This document shows positions 23,483 through 33,100 of a stretch of 64,000 nt of DNA, piece after piece. Numbering within the stretch: position 1 is the stretch's first letter; every line of letters starts with the position of its first letter. This DNA is from Streptomyces zaomyceticus (lineage in GTDB: Bacteria > Actinomycetota > Actinomycetes > Streptomycetales > Streptomycetaceae). Position numbers and translations under genes: made by a program. The notes under the pieces are model-generated. The model was given only the letters and a program-made list of their open reading frames with translations. It ran no database searches and was not told the origin of the DNA. Where the stretch lies: the NCBI RefSeq assembly GCF_014656215.1, contig NZ_BNBZ01000004.1, positions 310,001-374,000 on the forward strand. The letters are read 5' to 3'.

Positions 23483-26400
23483 CTACTTCATCACGCACAT
23501 GCAGCTGTTCAGCGGGAGATTCTCTCGCCAGGAGAAATTCTGCGTGGTAGCCGCTCCGAAAGTCTTCTCGAAGAGCGGGTTCCACGACCTGGGTACGAGA
23601 TGGGTGGCGGATCTCCAGTCCGACGTGTTTGTCGCGGTGAACTGGAGCTGCACCGTTCCCTTGTCCCGGTCGACCGAGACGATCCGGCCCGTCGCAGAAT
23701 AGGTGCCGAGGAAGGCGTCTGCCGAATTCCGCGTGCCGACCGCTCCGTTGCTCAGGGTTCCCGAGAGATCCAGGGCGGCCCCTCGCAGCGAATTCAGGCG
23801 CCACCACGGACTGCCGGGCTCGGGCCCCTTGTCCTCGTACGAGAATTCTGCCGGCATCTTGGCGTTGGGGGAATCCATACCGTCCTTGACCGCCTGGCCG
23901 ACGAGGATGGACCGCCACTTCGCGAACGTCGCGTCACTCGCGAGGGTCGCCGTGAACTTGTCCCCGCCCCGGAAGGTCTCCTGGGGCTTCAGGGGGTAAC
24001 CGCCGCCCCAGAGCCATCCGAAGAACAGCGCCCTGGAGGATTCCCAGTCATTGTTCGGGAGTCCTTCATCGATGATTCCGTAGGTTTCTATGCTGTTCAG
24101 GTGCCTGATGAAGCTCTGGAAATCTCCGAAATATCCGAGCGGCGGCACCAGGGTTCCCGTCAGGGGGTTGTACGTGGCTCCCGTCACGCCCTGGAGGGCG
24201 TAGCCGCCGCCCGTTCCCGAGGAGCCCGAGGAACCGGAGTCGCTGAAGGTGATGGGCGGTTCGTCGCCCTGCTGGTAGGTCCAGTTTCCCGGGCCGCCGC
24301 TCAGGGTCGCGTCGTTGTCGCTGAGGTACTGGCTGTCGGCGGCGCCTCCGCGTTCGGTGATGATCTCCTTGAGGCCCGAGGGGTCGGACGCCGTCGCCGG
24401 GTGCTGGTTGGCGTAGCTGTAGCCGTTCAGCGACTGGTGCTGGTCGGGGGAGAGCAGCGGGTCGACGCTGATGAACTGGCCGAGGGCCGGATCGTACTGG
24501 CGGGCGCCGATGTGGGTGAGTCCGGTGGTCTTGTCGTCGGTCTTGCCGAGGAATCCCTTGTCGTCGGGCCAGGCGGTGCCGGTGGGGGTGCCGCGTTCGG
24601 CGCCGAAGGGGCTCGTGTAGCGCTTGCTGATCGCCTGGGTGGCGTCGGCGGAGACGGCCAGGCTCTGGGTGCCGTGGCGGTCGCCGGCCAGGTAGGTGAG
24701 CTTCTGGGTGCCGCTCTGGTTGGAGCGGACGGCCGCGGTGATACCGCCGGAGGCGTAGTAGCGCTGCGCCCAGGTGGTGCCGTTGGCCCTGAGGTGCAGT
24801 TCGGTGGCGCCGGCGTAGAGGATCCGTTCGCCGCCCTGGGTGGCGTGGATCAGGAGGTTTCCGTCGGCTCCGTACAGGTAGTCCGTGCTCTTGCCGGACT
24901 CGGTGAGCTTGCCGACCTTGCCCTCCGGGGACCAGGTGAGGTCCTGGGTGCCGGTCCTGCCCGGGCGCTTGGTGGTGTTCCCGGCGGTGTCGTAGGTGTA
25001 GGCGCGGGTGGGGGTGGTGCAGTTGGCCGCGGTGCTGGTGCCGGTGAGGGCGTGGGGCTGGGCGCTCGTGTAGCAGTACTTGGTGGTGGTGTCGCCGGTG
25101 GTCTTGTGGACCGTCTCGGTCGCGCGCTGGCCGGCCTGGTTGTAGGTGTAGCCGGTCCAGTACGGGCCCGGACCGGACAGGGCCGTGGCGCTGCGCGGGG
25201 CGGAGCAGTCGCGGGAGGCGGGGGTCCAGGCTTCGGTGAGACGGCGGTGGCCGTCGTAGGTGAAGCACTGGGTCTCGGCCGCCGAGGTGCCGCCGAGGGT
25301 GGTGGGGTCGGCGATCGCGGTGACGTTGCCGTCCTGGTCGAAGGTGTAGGTGAGGTCCTGCAGCATGTACGGGTGGGTCTGGTCCGTGACGTGGCTGCGG
25401 GTCAGGCGTCCGGTTCCTTCCTCGAAGGTCTGGGTGACGTACAGCTTCTTGTGTTCCTCGGAGTCGGCCGTGCCCATGATCAGCTGCTGCCGCTGGCCTA
25501 GGGCGGAGTAGTCGACGCCCAGCAGGTAGCCGGTGGCGCCGTTGATCGAGGCGAGGTTGCCCAGGGTGTCGTAGCCGTAGCCGACGACCTCGGCCTGCAG
25601 GCCGCCCAGAGCCGGTTCCTTGGTGTTCTGCAGGGTCCCGTCGATGTTGTAGGCGCTGGTGTAGTCCACTGCGGCGGGTGCGCCGGCCTGGACGAACGGG
25701 TCGTTGGCGGGCAGCTGGAGCCTGCTTCCGACGGGCCGGGAGAGGGTGTCGTAGGCGGTGACGCTCGTGGTGTACGCCTGGCCCGTCCTGCCGCCGACGT
25801 AGCGGGTCGAGGACGTGGGCAGGCCCTTGAGCAGGGTGTCGTAGGTGTAGGCGGTGAGCTGGTTGGCGTCGGTCTTCGAACCGGACCAGGTGGCCACCGG
25901 CCGGCCGAGCTCGTCGTAGTCGGTCAGGACGGACTGGCCGCGCGAGTCGGTGGCCTTGACGGCCTGGTCGAGGGCGTTGTACGCGGTGAGGGACTCGCCC
26001 TTGTCCGGGTCGTCGGAGGTCGTCTGCCGGCCGAACAGGTCGAACCCGTAGAACCAGGTCGTACCGTCCGGGCCGGTGATCGACGTCTGCTTGCCGTCCA
26101 GGGTGTAGGTGAACGCGGTTGACGTGTACGAGGGGCCGGTGGTCGCACCGTAGCTCGTGTCGGCCGGGTCGGTTCCCGCGTACGCGCGGGTCTCGGTCGT
26201 CCGGCCGCGGACGTCGGTGACGGTCCGGGTGGCCGAACCCCCCTGGAGCGCGGAAGTGGCGGTGGAGTCACCGGTGTAGCTGGTGGACGTGGACCACTTC
26301 TTGACGCCGAACACGTACAGCGAGCTGGTGGTCGCCCGGCCCGCGCCGTCGAAGACGGTTTCCGTCTGGGTGGGGGCCTCGCCGTACTCGGCGCGGGCGT

Positions 26401-29400
26401 ACGTGCCGGTCGGGGTGGCCGTGGTGTCGAAGATGTCGGCGTGGGTCTGGTACGCCATGCCGCGGGTGTCGTAGCGAGTGTCGGTCAGCAGCCGGCCTCC
26501 GTGGGGGGTCGGCGACTGGGTCTGCAGCGGACGCAGCAGGGAGTCGTAGATCGCGTAGGTGGTGTTGTAGGTGGTGCCGTCCTTCTTCAGCGTGGCGGTC
26601 GACACCCAGGGCTGCTCGGTGTTGCTGAGCGAGTAGGCGTACGTGCTGTTGGGGCTGTAACCGGCGGCCCTGTTCCGGTTGGGCAGCCACACGTCGGTGA
26701 GCCGCCCGAGGGCGTCGTGGGCCAGCTCCGTCTTCTTCATGTTCGCGTCGATGGTCTGCTGCGGCTGCCCGCGTCGCGGATCGATGAAGCTGGCTGACTT
26801 GTGGCCCTTGGCGTCGGTGACGATGGTCTTGGTCAGCGGGCCGGCGGCGGCGGGGGTGTAGGCCGTGCCGGTGGTCCTGCCCTCGATGTCGGCCACGCTC
26901 AGCGGGCGGCCGAGCTCGTCGTAGGTGGTGGAGGCCACCTTCTGCCAGCTGGGCGCCCCCGCGGTGCCGTAGCCCTGCGCGCGGCCGGTCCAGGTCGCCA
27001 GGCCCCTGGTCGGCTTCGTCGTCGCCGACCAGGTGGTGGCGCCGTCGTAGGCGACCGCCGTGTCGGAGAGCACGTCACCGCGACGTGTGGAGTCCACCGG
27101 CAGGTCGAGGTCGGCGTCGGCGACGGAGCACGGCCTGCCCACGATCCGGGTGCGCGAGACGGGGCGGGTCAGTCCGGTGGCCTCGTTGCGGGCGTACCAG
27201 GTGAGCTTGCAGGTCTCGTCGCCGGAGGTGCCGTACAGGCCGGAGTCCTCCTCGGTGACCGGCATGCCGTACGCGTCGAAGGTGCTCTGGACGTCCCGGC
27301 GGCGCCAGGTGTCCGAGGCCGTCAGATACGTGTACGTGCTGTTCTGCCGGGTGCGGACGTACCGGGCGACGTGGTCGGCCGCGTCCGGGACCCCGGTCTG
27401 GCGGGCGGTCTCCTTGGACCACGGCTGGGACGCGCTGACCGAAATCGGCTGGGCGCCGTTGTAGACGACCTTCTGGCGGAGCTGACCGGAGTACTGGTCG
27501 CTGTCGGTGAGGGCGGTGAGTCCGACGTCGGGCTGGGCCAGCGGCGCGACCGTCACCGACTTGGTCGTGCCGTCCTTCTTCTTGTCCCCGTCCATCCCCT
27601 GCATGTAGAGCGAGACCGTCTTGGAGCGGGTCCGCTGCAGGGCGCCGGTGTAGACGGTGACCTGGCGGTAGCCGCGCCAGTCGGACCAGGTCCGCTCGTC
27701 CTTCGGGGTGAGCGGCTCGTCGCTGTGGTGCCAGGCCGCGCCCGTGTACTCGTAGGCGTTCTCGACGGCCTCGTTGTGCCCGGACGGGTCGGAGACGGAG
27801 ACGGCGAGCACGCGGTACTTGTGGAACCAGTCGACCGACGCCTCCGAGGAGCCGTTGACGTTCCAGTACTGCGGATAGCAGCTGCGGGTGTTGGTGTCCT
27901 CCGCCACGCCCAGCACCTCGCTGCGGACGCACTCGGGTGACGAGAGCGCGACCGTGGTGATCGCCCCGGTCTCCGACGTGACGGTGGAGACGCGGGGGCG
28001 GGTCAGCGGGAGGATGTCGTCCGTCGCGTCGACCCGGTTGGGCCGCATCTGGTACGTGAACGAGATCGGGTTCATTCCGATGGCGGTGGTGCCCGCCTTG
28101 CCCGTCCGCTTGATCGACTGCAGCGTCAGGACCTGGTCGCTGGTGTCGCCGATGTCACCGCCGTCCAGGTACTGCTGGGTCAGCGCCCAGGAGTCCACCG
28201 GCTCGTAGGTGCCGGTCGCGACGGCCCAGGAGTAGGTGTTCACCGCGGTGAGGCGCTTGCGGGAGAAGAACGCCGGCGACGTCGCCAGGCACTCGTCGTC
28301 CCCGCTGGCGCAGATCGAGTCGAAGGGGATGTCGGGCCAGTTGTCGGCCGTCTCCTTCGTCAGCGCGCCGCAGTCCGACGCGGTGCACCGCTCGGCGTAT
28401 CCGAAGGTCACCTTGGCGTCGGCGTCGTCGGTGAACAGCGCGCCCTTACGCAGGCCGTACTTGATCTCCTTGAGGTAGCCGCCGCGGGTGTAGGAGGCGT
28501 CGGCGGTGGTGGCGTCGTTCTTCTTGTAGAAGTTGTCCTCCTTGGCGTACCAGTAGGTGGAGGCGTTGCCGTGGACGTCCTCGACGTAGTCGAGGTTCCA
28601 GCGCCACGCCTGCCGCAGCGACCGGTCCGCGAACGCGCCGCCGCCCGCGTAACCGGGCTCTCCGGAGTCGTCGCCGAAGACCGGCACGGTCCAGGCCGAG
28701 TTGGTCCGCTCGGTGGTGGCGCCGTCGAGCTTGTCCAGGCCGAAGACGTACCGCGTGCCCTCGCCGGTGGTGACGCTCCAGTACTCGCCGTCGTCGTCGC
28801 CGTTGTCGGCACCGAGGGAACGGACGACCTTCGAGGCGTCGTCCCCCTTCAGGCGCCACTCGCCCGTGGCGGTGTCCTTTACCAGCCGCGAGGACTTGCC
28901 GTTGAGCACCACCCGGGCGTTGTCGTACTTCCAGCACAGATCGAACACGTCCGCGTGGCCGTCGTCATCACAGGGGCCGTAGCTGCGCTCGATGTAGGAC
29001 TCGGTCATCGAGAAGCCCTCGCCGACCGAGGTGCCCTGGTTGTTCGTCGTGGCCGTACGGCCGTCGATGCTTCCCGAGTCGTACGACAGCGACATCGTCG
29101 GCGACGGACCGGCCGCCGCCGGCGGCAGCGAGAAACCGTACGACCAGGTGAACGAGCCGGAGCTGGTGCCGGCCTGCCAGGAGGACGACTCCGCCAGCGC
29201 GGTTGCGGAGTAGTTGCCCGTACCCGAGGGCGACTGGCCTCCCCCGCCCGCGGCCGCCGTCACGGCCAGGACCGTGGTGCCGGAGGCTTCGGAGCCCAGC
29301 TGCGCCGAGACACCGTCCTCGCTCGCGGTCAGCGCCACCTGGGCCGAGACGGACTGCTCGTGCACGTCGTTCGTCGACTTGAGCGGCTTCTGGGCACGGC

Positions 29401-30022
29401 ACTCCGCCTTCTCCGGAGTCGTCAGCGCACAGGCGGGGAGCTGCACCATCCGCAGGCGCTGCGCCCAGCCGCCGCCCACCTTCGAGGCGAAGCCGGAGTA
29501 GTCCACACTGATGCCGGCCGGTCCGGCGGCGTCCGCCTCCACGGTCAGCAGGACACCGGTGACGCCGGCCTCGGCGGCCGCCTTCTGGTCCAGGACCGTG
29601 ATCCGGGCCGTGTCGGCGGGAGTGCCGGTCGCCTTCGCCGTCTTCGGTTCGACGGTCACCGGGACACCGCCCGGTGCCGCCGTGCCCGCCCTGCCGCCGG
29701 AGAGCGGCAGGGTCGCCTCGCCGGGCCGTGGCCAGGCGCCCGCCTGTTCCGCCAGGGCCCGTCCGGCCTGCGCGGCGTTGATCTGCCGGTCGGCGGCCAC
29801 CTTCGCCCGGGCCTTCTCCGCCCCCAGGCCGTCGACCGCTCGGACCTTGCTCGCCCGCTGGTCGGGCAACTCGGGCCGTCCCAGGCCCCCCTTGCCGTCC
29901 GCGGCCTGTGCCACCGGCATCAGTCCCACCGGCATCACCATCGCCAGTGCCAGCGCGTGGACGAGGGCGCGTCCGCGTCTCCCCCTACCAGCCCATCTTG
30001 TCATGACTGCGTCAACTCTCAT
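23483..30022 (-). CDS. Secreted RHS-repeat polymorphic toxin, 2179 aa
   Basis: Start taken at ATG 30022 (MRVDAVMTRWAGRGRRGR, with GGAG three to four bases upstream); ATG 30004 is an alternative. A signal peptide follows (ALVHALALAMVMPVG to AQAA). An N-terminal region with FTWSYGFSLPPAAAGPSPT is typical of WapA-like actinobacterial proteins. Many YD/RHS repeats follow (ELGRPLSVADIEGRTT, YDTLGNLASINGATG, YTYNQAGQRATETV). The RHS-associated core is near the end (KTTGLTHIGARQYDPALGQF) and finishes with PATASDPSGL, the conserved self-cleavage motif. After it, about 298 residues form the variable tip, with lower GC3. Its second half (FRGGDKFTATLASDATFAKW, then DWRSATHLVPRSWNPLFEKT) matches no toxin family I know. 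It would be exported and deliver its tip to neighbouring cells. Confidence 0.9.
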   Translation of the reverse strand: MRVDAVMTRWAGRGRRGRALVHALALAMVMPVGLMPVAQAADGKGGLGRPELPDQRASKVRAVDGLGAEKARAKVAADRQINAAQAGRALAEQAGAWPRPGEATLPLSGGRAGTAAPGGVPVTVEPKTAKATGTPADTARITVLDQKAAAEAGVTGVLLTVEADAAGPAGISVDYSGFASKVGGGWAQRLRMVQLPACALTTPEKAECRAQKPLKSTNDVHEQSVSAQVALTASEDGVSAQLGSEASGTTVLAVTAAAGGGGQSPSGTGNYSATALAESSSWQAGTSSGSFTWSYGFSLPPAAAGPSPTMSLSYDSGSIDGRTATTNNQGTSVGEGFSMTESYIERSYGPCDDDGHADVFDLCWKYDNARVVLNGKSSRLVKDTATGEWRLKGDDASKVVRSLGADNGDDDGEYWSVTTGEGTRYVFGLDKLDGATTERTNSAWTVPVFGDDSGEPGYAGGGAFADRSLRQAWRWNLDYVEDVHGNASTYWYAKEDNFYKKNDATTADASYTRGGYLKEIKYGLRKGALFTDDADAKVTFGYAERCTASDCGALTKETADNWPDIPFDSICASGDDECLATSPAFFSRKRLTAVNTYSWAVATGTYEPVDSWALTQQYLDGGDIGDTSDQVLTLQSIKRTGKAGTTAIGMNPISFTYQMRPNRVDATDDILPLTRPRVSTVTSETGAITTVALSSPECVRSEVLGVAEDTNTRSCYPQYWNVNGSSEASVDWFHKYRVLAVSVSDPSGHNEAVENAYEYTGAAWHHSDEPLTPKDERTWSDWRGYRQVTVYTGALQRTRSKTVSLYMQGMDGDKKKDGTTKSVTVAPLAQPDVGLTALTDSDQYSGQLRQKVVYNGAQPISVSASQPWSKETARQTGVPDAADHVARYVRTRQNSTYTYLTASDTWRRRDVQSTFDAYGMPVTEEDSGLYGTSGDETCKLTWYARNEATGLTRPVSRTRIVGRPCSVADADLDLPVDSTRRGDVLSDTAVAYDGATTWSATTKPTRGLATWTGRAQGYGTAGAPSWQKVASTTYDELGRPLSVADIEGRTTGTAYTPAAAGPLTKTIVTDAKGHKSASFIDPRRGQPQQTIDANMKKTELAHDALGRLTDVWLPNRNRAAGYSPNSTYAYSLSNTEQPWVSTATLKKDGTTYNTTYAIYDSLLRPLQTQSPTPHGGRLLTDTRYDTRGMAYQTHADIFDTTATPTGTYARAEYGEAPTQTETVFDGAGRATTSSLYVFGVKKWSTSTSYTGDSTATSALQGGSATRTVTDVRGRTTETRAYAGTDPADTSYGATTGPSYTSTAFTYTLDGKQTSITGPDGTTWFYGFDLFGRQTTSDDPDKGESLTAYNALDQAVKATDSRGQSVLTDYDELGRPVATWSGSKTDANQLTAYTYDTLLKGLPTSSTRYVGGRTGQAYTTSVTAYDTLSRPVGSRLQLPANDPFVQAGAPAAVDYTSAYNIDGTLQNTKEPALGGLQAEVVGYGYDTLGNLASINGATGYLLGVDYSALGQRQQLIMGTADSEEHKKLYVTQTFEEGTGRLTRSHVTDQTHPYMLQDLTYTFDQDGNVTAIADPTTLGGTSAAETQCFTYDGHRRLTEAWTPASRDCSAPRSATALSGPGPYWTGYTYNQAGQRATETVHKTTGDTTTKYCYTSAQPHALTGTSTAANCTTPTRAYTYDTAGNTTKRPGRTGTQDLTWSPEGKVGKLTESGKSTDYLYGADGNLLIHATQGGERILYAGATELHLRANGTTWAQRYYASGGITAAVRSNQSGTQKLTYLAGDRHGTQSLAVSADATQAISKRYTSPFGAERGTPTGTAWPDDKGFLGKTDDKTTGLTHIGARQYDPALGQFISVDPLLSPDQHQSLNGYSYANQHPATASDPSGLKEIITERGGAADSQYLSDNDATLSGGPGNWTYQQGDEPPITFSDSGSSGSSGTGGGYALQGVTGATYNPLTGTLVPPLGYFGDFQSFIRHLNSIETYGIIDEGLPNNDWESSRALFFGWLWGGGYPLKPQETFRGGDKFTATLASDATFAKWRSILVGQAVKDGMDSPNAKMPAEFSYEDKGPEPGSPWWRLNSLRGAALDLSGTLSNGAVGTRNSADAFLGTYSATGRIVSVDRDKGTVQLQFTATNTSDWRSATHLVPRSWNPLFEKTFGAATTQNFSWRENLPLNSCMCVMK

Positions 30023-30045
30023 CTGCTCCGTCCCTGTCGTCCTCA

Positions 30046-30087
30046 AAGCGGATCGCCTTGCGCGGATTGCTTTGCGCGGATTGCCTA
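30046..30087 (-). repeat. Three tandem 14-bp repeats in the RHS leader
   Basis: Units at 30046-30059, 30060-30073 and 30074-30087 share the core GCGGAT[T/C]GC; the last two differ only in the final bases (GCGCGGATTGCTTT, GCGCGGATTGCCTA). They lie 24-65 bases upstream of the RHS start, a position for an operator or promoter element. Confidence 0.6.
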
Positions 30088-30117
30088 TGTGTTTCACCGC
30101 GGCCGTACACGACCGCG

Positions 30118-30148
30118 GTGCGGGCAGCGGCAGTGCCGCTGCCCGCAC
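30118..30148 (-). terminator. Perfect hairpin between the LamG and RHS genes
   Basis: GTGCGGGCAGCGGCA at 30118-30132 is exactly complementary to 30134-30148 with a single central base, 12 bases after the LamG-protein stop. It is probably a terminator or attenuator, so the RHS gene may need its own promoter in the remaining 95 bases. Confidence 0.7.
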
Positions 30149-30160
30149 GAGCGGACCGGG

Positions 30161-33100
30161 TCAGTCCCCCACGGTGGTGCTGATCTGGTCGGAGCCGGCC
30201 ATGGCCCCGGCCCATACCCTGACTTCCGCGATCCTCGCGGGCAGGTAGTGCTTCCACTCGCCCGAGGTGAAGCCCTTGCCGACGGCGAAGTCACCCGAAC
30301 CGAGCTTGGCCGTAAACAGCGTCTCGCCGTTCTCGTTGTGGCCCAGGTAGAGGCTGATCGTGCCCGACTGCGCGTCGTGGACACCGGTCAGACGGACCAG
30401 CCCGTTGAGCTTCGCCTCCTCGGTCGAGACGACCGAGGAGAACGTGCCGTCGGCGTTCAGCCGCCCGAAGTGCCACTTGCCGACCACCACGACGTCGACA
30501 GGGTTGAAGTCCCCGTCGTACACGGTGTCCTTGCCGACCATCTCGAACCAGAAGCCCCACGCCGAGCCGTCCTCCGTGCGCTGGCCCAGCACCTGGCCGA
30601 CATAGGGGTTCTCCGGGCTGACGTCCTTGGTCGCCAGCTTGTCCTCGTCCAGCTCCACCTGCGTGGTGACGGTGAAGGAAGCCGTGTCGTCCAGGAGAGG
30701 GCCCGCGGCCGTCGCCGCGCCGTCGACGCCGTCGAGGACGATGTGGCCGTCCTGGAGCGTCGCACCGCCGGACAGGGTGAGCGGCCCGCCGTAGCCCGAG
30801 GTGGTGTCAGGGACCGTGGTCCCGGAAGCCGTGTCGGCGGACCAGTTCGCCACCAGCTCGGCGCCCGCGTAACCCTGGGAGATCAGGGCCTTCGCTTGCA
30901 CCGTGACCTCCTCGTCGATCAGCGCGCGCTGCCAGGCGGACACCTCGTCGATGGAACCCTTGAAGGGTGCGGTACGAGTGCCGGCCCAGAGGTTGCGTCC
31001 GATGTTGAAGGGACCGGTGGCGGACCAGGAGCCGGAAACCGTCTTCGCGCCCTGCAGCTTGCCGTTGACGTAGAAGCGGATCTCCTTCGTCTCCGGGTCG
31101 TAGCTGCCCGCGAGGTGCGTCCACGCCCCCACGAGGGGAGCGGTCTGGCTGGTCACGTTGGCGTGCGTCACCGTGGAGGCGTCGTCCTCCTTGACGCCGA
31201 ACGCCCAGCGGTCCCATTCCTTCGCGTACCAGAGCAGGAACGGACTGGACTTCGTGCCGTCCTGGGCGAGGACGGCGCCGTCCTGCGTCTTGGCGTCCAG
31301 CCGGACCCACGCCGCGACGGTGTACGGCAGCCCCGTGTTCAGCACGGGCGTGCTGGTCGCCGCGTAGGCCCCCGTGCCGTTCAGCAGCAGGCCCTTGTCG
31401 TTCACCGGGGTCGCCAGCGGCGCTCCCTGCGCGTCGTGCGTGACCAGCCCGAGGCGTCCACGGCCGTCCCGCACGGCGCCGCCGGCCAGGGTCGCGTCCT
31501 GGCGTATCCCGCCACCGCCGAACGCGGTGTCGACCGCCACGCCGCTGGCCTCGTCGAAGTGCCAGCGGGCGACCGGGTCCTCGCCGCGCGCCACCTTGAA
31601 GGCGAGCGTGCTCTGCGCGCCCGGCCTGCCGAGGCTGTCCACGGCCCGGACGTAGATCGTGTACTCGCCCGACTTCATGGGCCGGTAGCTGGCCGTGAAG
31701 AGGCAGGGGACACCCGGCTGGCACGTGGAGGTCCAGGTGGACGTCTGGCTGAGCCGGTACTGGAAGTTCGTGACGTTGTCGTCGACGGCCGCGGGCGCGA
31801 AGAGGAAGTTGGCCCTCACTCCGGGGCCGCCGGAATCCTTGCAGGGCGCATCGGGATCGGCGTTGGGGTCGTCATCGGCCAGGCACTCGGAGTACGGGGC
31901 GCGCAGCAGGACCTGCGGTGCCTTGGGAGCCGAGGAGTCGACCTTGAAGTAGCAGAAGCCCGACGTGCCGCCGGCCAGGTAGCTCGACCCCCCGTTGTAG
32001 AAGGAGTGCGTCCACGCCTGGTACCGGTACAGCTTTCCGTCGCTGAGCGCGGACCACTTGAGCGCGGCGAGCTTCCCGTCCCCGATGTAGGTGGTCGAGG
32101 GTGCCACGGAGCCGTTTCCGGCCGGGGTGTCGCTCCAGGTCCCGTCGGCGTTCTTGTGGTCCAGGTCGAAGTAGATCCGCAGCTGGGCCTCCTGCTCACC
32201 GCCGGCCTTCGTCTGTGCGACCGCGTTGAGCGTCGGATACGGGTCGGACACCACCGCCGGGTCGGCCTCCGACCGGTTGCAGACCGTGCCGGTGCCCGTC
32301 TTCAGGCCCACGCCGGTCGGCTTGTCGGGGAGACCGACGAAGTCCACCGCGAGAACGGCGTCGTTGCGGAACCGCTTCCAGGCCGTCGCGTCCGTCTCGT
32401 CCTGCGCCCTCAGCTGCAGGGTGAGCCGGGAGATGCTGCCCGCCGCGAAAGCCTTGACCGTCGGGGTCAGGTTCTCGTTGGGCTCCTCGGGGTTGTCGTG
32501 GAACTCGATGGGTGCGGTCGGTGAGTCGGGGTCGCAGAGGGAGCCCCGGCCCGCCGAGATGTGCCGGTCGACCATCCAGTCGATTTCCTTCGGCCGGGTG
32601 GACCAGCTGGTGGAGGAGGAGATGTTGTTCGTCCGGACCAGATCCACCCAGCGGGGGTCGCACTGGAAGGCCCACGGCTCCGTGACGCGGAAGGTCGCGT
32701 CCAGGACCTGCTTGCCCTTGAGCTTCTCGGGCGAGAACTCGAAGTACAGCCGCTGGACGTAGCCGGGGCCGCAGTAGTAGCCGTTCCATTCGCCGCACTT
32801 GCCGACGCCCTGGCCCCGGTCCTGGTCGCCGTTGCCCCAGCCGTACGACTCGTAGCCGTCCGAGCGCAGCAGGGTCCGCTCCGCCCCTCCCCAGGTCACC
32901 GTGGGGTCGATGTACAGGGGGAAGTGCTCCGCTTCCGTCCCGCGGAGCATGTCCGCGTCCGGTACGACGGTCAGCGCGTCGGAGGTGACCTCGACGTCCA
33001 TCGCCGTCACCGTGTCGCCGGCCGACGGCTCACCGGCGTCGTCACCGGAGGCGTCACCGGAGGCGGGCTCCGGCGGCGACGACGGCTCCGACTCGGATCC

